Assembly (NCBI GenBank): GCA_949775045.1
Contig: OX459103.1
Coordinates: forward strand, 4,294,502 to 4,358,501
Source: Metridium senile
Lineage: Eukaryota; Cnidaria; Anthozoa; Actiniaria; Metridiidae
Direction of reading: 5' to 3'
Length of the DNA stretch: 64,000 bases
The translations under genes and the position numbers were made by a program. Shown here piece after piece: positions 24,640-36,300 of the stretch. The notes under the pieces were generated by a model. That model ran no database searches. It worked only from the letters and a program-made list of their open reading frames with translations, and had not been told where the DNA came from. Each line of letters begins with the position of its first letter. The first letter of the stretch is position 1.

Positions 24640-24885
24640 GTAGTATGGGTTCTTTTACGTCCCTCCAATACAATGTGTGGAGAGACGGGACATCAAGTTT
24701 ATAACTTCCTTGTCCGAGAAGACTCAAAGGTCTAACTATTCGCAGATGTTATTGCACTACTTTCTGCTCAATTATTTTGAGACCCTGAGTACAGGTCTGA
24801 CCAAACCGTCTGACCACTGGGCTTCAAATCCTAACCGCCCATTTAATAGTCATGCATGTAGTGGTACTAATATAACCAACTAGTA
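24640..24885 (+). mobile_element. SINE-like repeat resembling coral repeats
   Basis: The block contains TTCTTTTACGTCCC, GTCCGAGAAGACTCAAAGGTC, then GAGACCCTGAGTACAGGTC and a CTTCAAATCC tract. I recognise this order from interspersed repeats common in anthozoan genomes. Boundaries are approximate. Confidence 0.5.
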
Positions 24886-25714
24886 ATTTAACCCAATTGG
24901 CAGGGTTTTCTTAAGACACTCTTGGTCTTAGTGAATTTTTGAACATAGCAATCTTTTGCCAATAGCAGACTTTTGTTTTACGAATGATTTGCAAAAAACG
25001 AGGCTCAGGGGAATACAACAATAGATAGCTATCATAAATAAGTCTTGTGATGATATATCAGTATGGTGAGCTATATATAGATGTATTTTATACATTATCA
25101 TACCGGCTCCAATTTCACATTATCTAGTGCACAGCTGCACGTTACCTGTTTGACAAAAGGTGCATTTAGATTTCTTGTAAAATTATTCACAAATTCTAAG
25201 CAAAGCACAAAAAATGATATAGAAAATAGAAAACTTATTTGAGTTCACTCTGAATTGAGATTTTTCCTGTGCAAATGTGCCTTATTTTTGACAATTAATT
25301 TTGACAAATTGCACAGCAGTGCTAGATAACATGAAACTGGAGTATTACACTTTATATACATAAATGCAAAATAAAATATTAACTTACAGGTCTAGCTTTT
25401 AGCATTTCTACACACACATGCATATAATTTATATTATAGCATTACATGCATTATCTACATTTTATAAAATAATAATGCTTCTTAAAATCTATTTCATCAA
25501 AATAAACATTATTAATCTTAAATACTACTATACATTTAAACTATATTATTAATTTACTCTTTGTAAATATAATTTCTAATTTTTAAATCTTTCTTTCTAA
25601 TCTTTATAAATATCTAGTCGCGCGTTTCTAATTACATTTAAGGCATTGTGTACCATATTAAAACAGTACGAAAGTGTAGAATATGACCTATAAAAGTTAC
25701 CATAAACATGCATC
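24886..25714. other. AT-rich DNA, no feature recognised
   Basis: One imperfect inverted pair (ACTCCAGTTTCATGTTATCTA-like, about 25105-25170 versus 25270-25350) suggests an old MITE. Nothing is coding. Confidence 0.35.
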
Positions 25715-25717
25715 TTA

Positions 25718-25849
25718 GGGGCTGTTTATATGAAGGCGAGTTGTCCCTGCTAGCCAGGATAACTCCATTGTTTTACATTCCCCTGGGGACACAAAACAAT
25801 AGAGTTATCCCGGCTAGCAGGGACAACTCGCATTCATATAAACAGCCCC
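25718..25849. mobile_element. Harbinger-type MITE, TTA TSD
   Basis: Termini are GGGGCTGTTTATATGAA and its inverse. The 3-bp flank TTA on both sides and G-rich ends match PIF/Harbinger MITEs. The interior inverted repeat includes GCGAGTTGTCCCTGCTAGCC. Confidence 0.85.
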
Positions 25850-25852
25850 TTA

Positions 25853-27055
25853 GTGCCCATTTTTGAATTGGTCCCCCTTGAGTTTTGCATAAGACCATTA
25901 AATTTTATTATACGACTATTACGTAATTTTACCTATAAAGGAGAAGAGAACTCGAAAAATGTGAAGCCGTATTTATCGAGTTCTGTCCCGGTTAAACCGG
26001 TTTTGAACTCGAAAAAAATACAGGCTGCAGGCCAGTTTTCACACAAAATGTTTCCAAACAATTTCTTACCAAATTTGACATTTTTATCATAGAGTTGTAT
26101 AATAAATAACTTCTTTGTGATTTTACCCCTAATACCAGCGGGCGGACATTTTACTCTTTATTCACATTTTTCACAACAATTCACAACTCGTAAAATATCC
26201 TCCCGTATTACGGGAAAAATCACAAATAAGATATAAATATTGCCTTGAAAAGTATGTAACAACAAGTACAGTTTTGGTGGAAAATAGATTTTTTTGTAAA
26301 CGTTAATCAACTGTACTTGTAAGGTACCTATAACACTGGCAAAATTAAATTGTCTGTTACCGATCAGTGATAATTTTATTACACAAATAATTTGTGCAAA
26401 TTAGATCAAATTTTGAAGAATTGGAGCTTTAATTTGTCTTTTTGCCTAACTTTTGTCTTCCTTAAGTACTCCCTAACCAGAATTAAGTTTTGAATCAATT
26501 TAATCATTTTCAGGTAGAAACTCTGATCGAGAAGCAAGTTTATCAATTATTTGCAACAAACATTTCAGTATGTGTTGCCCTTGAATTTCGAAATACAGTT
26601 GATTGACATCCACCAACACTCTCTTAATTTTTCGTCTGTGTTTGAAGGGCTAGTTGGTCGCGTGTGACTGGAAACCCTAGTAATAGTTTTACCATTTACC
26701 AATGCATGTACACAAATTTAAAAAAACAGTTCATACAATCTGTGAATGTGATATGTACTCCGCAAAATAAAAAGCAATTCATATGACTAATTCACTGAGT
26801 AGATGTCCAAAAAATATAGAAATATTAAAAGATATTTTGAAAGGTACGTATCAAAAGTATGCTCAGTCAGTCTTTACAAAGATATAAATTGCTTCACATG
26901 TGCAAAGTTACATATATAAAACTATATAGAAATTTACCAGAAAATGTATATTTCATACATTCTGCTGTTTCCACAGCCGGCCCTGCTCATATACTATTGA
27001 TGAGGGATATCTAGATATGTCTCATTTCGATTAAGTTTAGAGAATAATATATATA
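25853..27055. other. Intergenic AT-rich DNA between two genes
   Basis: No supported coding exon. A CTCGTAAAATATCCTCCCGTATTACGGG block near 26185 resembles the hairpin MITE at 4418 and a fragment after the RCHY1 exon at about 17500. Confidence 0.35.
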
Positions 27056-27288
27056 CACCTACTTGCAGTAAGGTTGTCATACAAAAATATACATTTGTTA
27101 TCAAGAAAAATTGAACATTTGTGATTTAGTACGATAGGAACTGATTAAAAGAAGATCAAAAGAAGATCACTCAAGCTGAACTCTCTCTTTTGTCTTTTAA
27201 TTAATTCCTTTCCTACTAAATCACAAATGTTCTATTTTCTTTGTGACAAATGTTTTATTTTGTATGACAACCTTACTGCAAGTAGGTG
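27056..27288. mobile_element. MITE family B just past the coiled-coil gene stop
   Basis: TA-flanked copy ending 15 bp downstream (minus-strand sense) of the gene's stop codon, so it forms part of the 3' UTR. Confidence 0.88.
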
Positions 27289-27302
27289 TATATATAATTT
27301 TC

Positions 27303-30300
27303 TCAATCATCCATTTCGTCCTGGAATAAAGAAAAACAACATTTGAGCATTGGTTAGTGAATTCACAAGTAATACTCTCAAAATTTGAGGTTAATTGTAC
27401 TGCAAACTTTGAAATCTAATTTGCACTTGAAGAAGAAAAGACTGGAAAAAACAATGGCTGATATTGATGTCATTAATAGAGCAGATTTTGTATGACTGTG
27501 AAATGTTACAGCACCTAACACAGACACGTCAGTGAAATAATGACATCCTACGAACCAATCACAGCATGCGCGATCACTGCTCGTCCAATGAGAATCCTCA
27601 GACACTGCACGACCACAGTCACGGCACTGCACAGACTGTGCCATAAGTTTTTCACACTCATGCGAAAACGACTCTAATGGGGATATAGGAAATAGGGATC
27701 AGTTTTCAAGATTTTGTGTAGCAGGTAATTTGCAATCTATGAAATCAACAAACCTGAGGTTCTGCAGATCCAAGTGGCAACTGAAGTCCATGCCTCATTG
27801 CAAATGTTTGGAGGCAATTGTATGCTTCCCTCAATTTTCTCTCTTCTTGGTTAATGCAGCGTTTGATCTGAGTAATTCGACGAACATACAATTCATCCTA
27901 GATTAAATTAAGAAAATAACAAAATAATTAAAAGGAGCAAACATGCATATTTTGGTAAGAAGACCCAACATTATAAATATAAGTGTGATAAACAGGACCA
28001 GTTTTAAAAAAATAATATATATCAAATAATTTACCTGATCTGTGTCCCCCCAAAAATATCCTATTATTTAATATTTGTAAACTAAGGTTGCATGCATCTT
28101 GAAGCAAAACAGTCTACAATCATGAGTAGTTTCAGGACCAAAATGCTTTGCAGAACCATACATTTAATTAACATACTCTATTGGTCAACTCCCATAAATG
28201 TATGGGTGAGGATGCTTTTCAAGTTTTTTAATAGTTACCCCATGCAGCATAAAGGTTCCTGCAGGGTCTTGTTTATGTTGGTGAGTCAACAAATGTTTAT
28301 TATCCCTGAAAAGGTACTAGCTTTCTCTATCTCTATAGCTAAGTGAACCAAATTGCTATTTTCAACCCCTACATGGTATGACAAATATCCATAACACACA
28401 TACCTCTCTTGTAGCATTCTCAGTAACACCTTCTAGTTGAGTCCTGAGAGATTCATTTTGTTCTGTCAGATCTGCCTTTTGTGCTTCAAGTGCACTTTTC
28501 TCCTCTTTCAATTCTTTATTTTCAGCTTTAAGGTTTTCTATCATCTGCATGTACAACAGATGTTTCATGTGATTTAGTATTAAATATTATATTATTATTA
28601 TTATAATTAATTAAAATCAAATGGTGATGGTGAATAATTACTGTATATTAAATAAAAAAAAGCCTAATGTTTTGTCATTTATGACAGATGCAATATGCAA
28701 TGGATATCCATTAATTGAATGAACCAGTAGGATTCAAATTTAGTTTTAACTCCAACAAACTCAAATGCTATCAATATTAATTATATATAAATTCAAGATA
28801 ACAATTGGAATTAGTTGAGCAATTATATGCCTAGATGAAGTATAGTATGTTGCAATTCTTAAATTCCTAACATTTATTTCTATGAATGAAATCTGGTAGG
28901 AAGTCAGGCAGGATATTTCTAACAATTCCAAGCTTTTTCACACGAAATATGATGACAATTAATGATGTTATGGTGATTGATACCATCATGATCGTATGAC
29001 AAGCATCCCTGCCTACCTACATCCCTAACATACCTCTGTTGTAGCATTCTCAGTAACACGTTGAGTACTGAGAGATTGATTTTGTTTTCTCAGATCTTCA
29101 TTTTCAGCTTTAAGTGTTCTATTTTCTTCTAAAAGGTTTTCTATCAACTGCATAATTATACAAACAAATGTGTTTCATGTGATTAGTATAAGAGATTATA
29201 AAAACATTGGCAAATGATAATCATCACAATAATTAATAAAAATCAAATGGTGATGGTGATTATTTACTATATTAGATAAAAAAGCCTTCATTGTCATTTA
29301 ATATGACAGGGTACATGCCAACAATTCCCATTAATTGAATGAACTTAACCAGGAGGATTTAGTTAATTCTAACTCCAAAAAAGAAAGAATGCTATTAACA
29401 TATAATATTCTACCACTGCGAAATGATCCTAGGAATTCCTAGGGAATTCTAGGATTTTCTTAAGAATCCCTAGGAATATCTTCCTAGGGCTTCCTAGGAT
29501 TTCCTAGGAAATTCCTAGGAACAAGGTGTGAAATTTCACAGTAAATTCGGACAAAGAATGCAAAGAATGCTGTGAATTCCTAGGAAATTCCTAGGATTTC
29601 CTAGGAATCATAACATATTGACATAGGCAACATTTCTTAGGATAATCCTAGGAAATTCCTAGGAAAACCCTAAAAAATCCTATGGTTAAAGTTATGGACA
29701 TAAAATATAAAACAACAAACATTATAAATTACAAGCAATTATTTAATATTCTTATTTGTGATGTTACATTTTGTTATGTAATTATTATTTGAAAGATTGA
29801 TTTGGTCTGTAACTTTTCTTAACATATCTACTAGTATTTAACCAGACCAGACACACATTCATCACACTATGGCCTACATTAAATTAAAAATTTTATATAG
29901 CTAGCTAAGCACACAACTCTGCTCTATATCCCATTAGTTAAGTCGGATAAAATACCAGTTACATATAGTCTTCTTCAATTTAACCATGTTGTTGATCTAT
30001 ATAAGCAAAGAATAGGTAGATGAATATGAACTTTTCAATTGTACTTATAAGAAATATAAGCAGTTACAGCAATGTCCGTTTCTTACCTCTTCAAAGACAA
30101 TAATTTCACCAAATCATTCAATTAAACCACATCAAATAGTTCCATCTACAGTTATAAAGTTCCCATAAGTGTTTTGGAGTCCTTTTCAAGAGTTTTAAGG
30201 AAGAAAAAGCGCATTTCTTGATAAGAACGTCAGTTGCAACTTCACGGATCAACCGCCAAAAACTGAACTAGATTCTATTCCTCTCTCGGCTGAACTAACC

Positions 30301-33300
30301 ACAGGGAGCCCAAACTATTGATTCAAGGTCATTTTAAAAACAAGGAGTGTATGGAAGATTATAAATTTTGTTAAAAATAAAATAAGTCCTCTCTTGTCTG
30401 TGTTTGATATTATAAGATCAGGACATCAAACATATTCTTCAAATTGATGGTTTTTATGAAATCATGGTTTATAATAAATACCATTAATTTTTTTTTTACT
30501 TTTTTTTCTGTGATATTTATCAAGTTTTACTTTTGTATATTTTTTGTATACAAAAAGTGGACACAGAGCACTTGCTAAAAAGTTAAATCAATAATTCTTA
30601 TAATTAGCAAGTTTTTAATATATTAAAATAATATAATTTGGAAGTCTAAGTACTCTTCCTAGGAATTCCTAGGAATTCTTAGGAATGCTTAGGATAGTTT
30701 TTGACACCTTCCCCTGCCATTCAGATTTTTAGGAATTACTAGGAATTACTAGGAAATGGGTTTTCACACCTGATTTATGAGATTATATTTTCTAGGAAGT
30801 TTCTAGGAATTCCTAGGAAATCCTAGGAATTCCTAGGAAATCCTAGGAATTCCTAGGAACTCCTAGTAATCTAGGAATCCATTTCGCAGTGGTAGCTAAC
30901 AATTGGAAATGTTCCTAGAATTTCCCAGCAATTCCAAGCCTGAACCAAGTTAACTGCAATTCTTAAATTCCTTAAATATTTATTTTGAAGAATGAAATCC
31001 GGTAGGAATTTCTAGGACTGATTAATTAACAATTCCACATTTTTTTTGCAGGGAATATGATTACAATGATTTTACAGTGATCATGATATAAATTGTGATG
31101 ATGATGGAGTGCTGATAATGTTGACTATAATTATATAATACCTGAGTATTTTGCTCTGTTTCTTTGGGTAAATCTTTCAGACACTCTGCAATAGCATTTT
31201 CCATCTAAAAACAACATTACTTTGAAAATTAAACATATATGTGAGTACAATCTTGGACATAAATGTTGACACTGTTTGAAAACGTAAGCATTTTTTTGCA
31301 TTTTCGTCGCTAAATATCACTAGAATGATCGTATTTTGATACCCCCCTCCCCCCAATGCAATATGTTGTGTTCCCTGAAGGTGTTTCTTTCTCAGGAATA
31401 TCAACATTGTTCAGGGGTGGGGGAGGGAGGGAAGAAAATGGTTGTGAAATGGATAGTATCAAGCATTTACAGTGAGTGTCAACTATTTATGTCCTTAAGA
31501 TTGTAGCTTACAAATAATCTGCCATATGCAGAGACTTCTTCAAATAAAAAATCATTGAAAATTTTTTTGCTAAATTAAATTAATAATTATGACTTAGTTG
31601 CACATTTCTAAGAAATTCATTCATACTTTTGACCCCTCATACATCTACTGCATTGCATTATCTTTTTTTATTTGGACTCACCTCATATGCTTTATCAGTT
31701 AATTTACACTTGTTGTTAAGAAGTTGGATTTCTTTTTCCAAATTTTTTACTTTTTCCTTTCGTTCCGCCAACTCCTACAAATAAACAGAAAACATGAAAT
31801 AATGATTCAAATTTTTCAATCTTGAATGTATGCAATCTGATGATTGAGGCACCACTCACTTTACAGCATTAATTTCCAACATGGAAATATATAAGCCTCC
31901 TCCACAAGCGTCTCTGTGATCTAATTTGGATTTGGGCTTCCTGTGCTGCTACTAGAGAGGGACTAGGCAATAGTTAGGAAGCCACACAGGAAGCCCAAAG
32001 ATGAAAGAAAGAAGAGATGCCTGCGGAGGAGGCTAGCAATATATAGCCTATCTCAAGATGGTTGTCAGTTTTAAATATGTACATATTAATGTGACATACA
32101 TAATCATCATTAATAGAGTTTACAACAACAAGATTTGTTATTATAAATCTTTGTTACTACCACATAGAATAAATTTATTTTATTGTTACCAAGCTTTCGG
32201 ACTTAGCGTCCGTCTTCAGGGCATGAATGAGCTACTTTATTTACATGCGAGGATTCAAATGTACAAACGACAATTTATGCGCGTGCTAAGAATAGAGCGA
32301 GACAAATACATGAATATGTGCCGAGCTACAGAACTAAAACGAAAGTGTGAGTGGTGAAAATAATGATAAAAATGTGTATAAATAAATAGTGTGATCCTTG
32401 AAAGTAAAAATAAATATTGTTACAATTAAATACAAAATAAAATAATTCTGACTTTTCTTAAAAGAGGTTTATGTACATTAGGCACCATAAGGCCACTGTC
32501 TCTATTTGTTAACACATTTCTGTTGGAGCTGATATGTAATGCCTCCTTCCATCGCCGTTGCAACCAGTGCAATTCTTGTCCAACTATAGTAGTGTCGGAC
32601 CATAAGACATCATATCCAATCATGCTAGTGTGTTCCGCTAAGGCAGATCGTTCCTTTTTATCTCGCGCAAATGTTCATGCATTCGTCTTGCTCTATTCTT
32701 ATAGCAACGAGCGCAAATTGTCGTTTGTACATTTGAATCTTATCAAAAGGACAATTAGCAAATCCATGCATTTTTGTAAATTTTCTATGGAATTTACATT
32801 AAAAATACCTTCAAATGAATAACGTCCATGATCATGGAATTGCCAATATATTTATTGTTGTGTCTTATAAAATGTTGTAGTGCGCATGTGCGCAGATGAC
32901 ATGTGCTTGTAAGGCGGCCATTACAGGGCAACATAATAAAACTACACTTACACAGCACTTTCGACTAGTTTTAGTATAACAAACTTATTATTAGTATATC
33001 ACCTTAATATTAATCAAAGGCCACCTATGGCCAACTCGTGGATCATAATTAGAACATTTTGAAAGCGCTTACAGTTTAGACCGCTCCATTACGATTATGT
33101 AATTATTTTCTCGGATTAGCTTGAGATGATTTTAAGCGAAAAAAAGTATTCAATGTTGTTGTTTTATTTGTATTTTTTTGGTTGTCCTCCGTTTCCCTTA
33201 CGGTCCGTCGTTCCCTCAGTCCGTGATCCGCTGACAAGTCTGATATTTACCTGGTTCGATCTTCGGTTCGTGCAGAGAGACATGCGAGTTCAAAGAGTGT

Positions 33301-36300
33301 CTAAGAAACAGTGTTATTAAGTTGTTCTTGCAAAATAAACGCCAGAAAAAGCAAAATAGATAGTCATTGAAGCAATTGGTGTTATATTTGAGGCGATTTG
33401 GGCTGTTGGGTGTAGTTTTTAGAAAGGCCGTTTTAGCTGTTTATTTGTTGTTGTCGAGGTCAACCTGGAGGTTTAAAACCGATCACGTTATCTCACATAT
33501 TGTAAAGAAAGAAATATTACTTTCATCTACATATACATAGATCGTTAAGTTGAACTGCTAGATAATAGGGTGAAGCGATGTAAGTTTTGCGAATAAGTTT
33601 GTTGTTCTGTGCAAGAAGCTAAGAGCTCGAGAATCGCCTGTTTCAACCCCTGCGTCAGTTTGACCATGGTACCATGGTATTTCATGGTCAACCATGGTAG
33701 ACCATGGTCGTCCCTGGTATTGACCATGATGTCTGACCATGGTCCCAACGGAGGTCCTGACCATGGTACAGGGTCAAACATGGTCACATATCAATACTGC
33801 TTATTTTGGTCAAAAGACACATTAATAAGCCCTAATATTAACAGAGAAGGTATGAAAACTTTAAAATAAGCTAATAAAGCAATTTTTATCTTAAAGGTAG
33901 ATTGTTTTATAGTTGCCATGCTTGACCATGAACGACCATGTTCCAACACGGTCAATTACATAGAAACACAAAATCACCTTCTATATGGACAAATACATGA
34001 CATTATGCTCAATACAGTAGTAATTTGGCATTTATGCTGAAATATTTGTTAAAACCACAGCAGAGTCATTTTTTGGTGTTGCATGCTTTGACCATGAAAT
34101 ACCATGTATAACCATGGTCTTAAAATAGACTCATCACAATTACCAATACTGCATATTTTGGTCAAAAGACACATTAATAAGCCCTAATATTAACAGAGAA
34201 GGTATGAAAACTTTAAAATGAGCTGATAAAGCAATTTTTATCTTAAAGGTAGATTGTTTTTATACATGCCATGTTTGACCATGAACGACAATGATCAAAC
34301 ATGGTCAATTACATGAAACACAAAATCACCTTCTATATGGACAAATACATGGCATTTAATGCTCAATACAGTAGTAATTTGGCATTTATGCTGAAATATT
34401 TGTTAAAACCACAGCAGAGTCATTTTTTGGTGTTGGATGGTTTGACCATGAAATACCATGTATAACCATGGTCTTAAAATAGATTCATCACAATCACCAA
34501 TACTGCTTATTTTGGTCAAAAGACACATTTCAATAAGCCCTAATATCATAAGAGAAGGAATGAAAACTTTAAATAAGCTTATAAAGCAATTTTTATATAC
34601 ATGCCATGTTTGACCATGAACGACCATTGTCAAACATGTTTTACACACTCACATTGAATAATGGTAGTTGCATGTAATGTATTCCTTAACTCTTGTATAT
34701 GTTATGTGTTTAGCTTTTAAATTTCAATACCCCAATGCACACATTAACAAATAACATGTAACAACATACACCTAATTGCAAGAACGTTGTCCTGGATTTT
34801 GTAATTTAGTGGGAAAGGAATTAATTAAAAGACAAAAGAAGATCACTCAAGCTGAACTCTTTAATTTGTTATTCCTTTGTTATTAGACTACTAAATAAAT
34901 GTTCTTTTTACATTTGACAAAATTCTTGCAATTAGGTGTAAATATATACTTTCAAAATTGTTGTCACAACCAAAGGTTACAGTCAACAATCCAATGACTG
35001 CAAAGGGTGTTGGTTAATTAGCAACATAATTTTTTAATCTATTGCATGTTTTTTCAAAAAAATTACTTGTTTATCATGTATTCATGTTATGGCGTCATAA
35101 TTATACACCTATTTCAAATTGAGTAGATCATCTGGAAGTTGATCTGAGACCAATTATGGGAATTTCATTAAATTCCACAGATACCAGATGTATTCCAAAA
35201 GTAAGCTTTATAATATTCAAGCAAGCTAATATGATAGCTCCCACAATTCCTATCGGTCTCAGATAAACCATTTTCAGATGATCAAATATAATTGAGTTAT
35301 GTAGGTGCAAATAGATTGAAACTAGTACTAGTGAGTAAACTAGAATAGGCTGCGTCGGTGTTTGATGTAAACAATAGGTAATATAATGAAATTTGTAACA
35401 CCGTAAAAATGTTGTTTTAACTTAACTGACATTTCGAGCTTTAGCCCTTCGTCGGAGTAAAAAAGTAAAAGAAGGGCTAAAGCTTGAAAAAAAACACCAT
35501 ATTAATGAGAAAGTTATTTTCTGATGGGGAGATTTTGAATTCATCAGTTTCTGGAAAAGCTGCTAATTCAACAACAGCTGCAAAACCAAGATTCAATCAA
35601 CAAAAGCTTGATTTAATTAGCAAAATATGCTTGAACCTACATGGCGAAACTAGTGGTATTACAGAAAAAATACAAGCAGTCAAAAAGTTGGTAAAAAGGG
35701 AGCATAAATCAAAAAAATAAAAATTACAATCATCTAATAATTACCTTACCATTTGTGGTAGCAAAGTCTGAACTCTATTGTATTTTCAAATACCAGAAAC
35801 AACAAATTATAGTTGTATTAACAATTACCTTATTATATTTTTTTCTTTTTTTATTCATATTCCCTTTTTATAAAAATTTATAATAATATTTTTTAATATC
35901 AATTAGTTTTATGGTAGTACATGTATTATAATATGGTCACTACCATAACATAACATAATCGTGAAGACTTAAAATGTAATGATTTACTAAAAGTTATGTG
36001 AAACGTGAACATTTTGAAAATTGTTAGAATGTGAAATAACCAGTGCAAATATGTTTGTATCCATACAAACCCACATCAAGTTTAATTAATATCCAAGGAC
36101 TCAGTGTGATGACAATATTTGATTTCTTGTCCAAATTCAAGCACCATTTAATATAAGAGCAAGAAACGCATTGATGTCTTTCCAAATAGTCTAAACACGT
36201 TGAGTAGGTTGTTTAAATCATTATTCCTGAACGTAGCATTGAACCAGGGCCAAGTAATTACGCTAGAAGCAATACAAGTTACATAGCCAAGCGACGACCG

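Noticed and set aside
27378..27644. 88-residue minus-strand ORF with several cysteines near the coiled-coil gene end
   Set aside because: It lies within the last intron. The cysteine spacing does not form a convincing zinc finger, and the splice from 27754 to 27320 is in frame without it.
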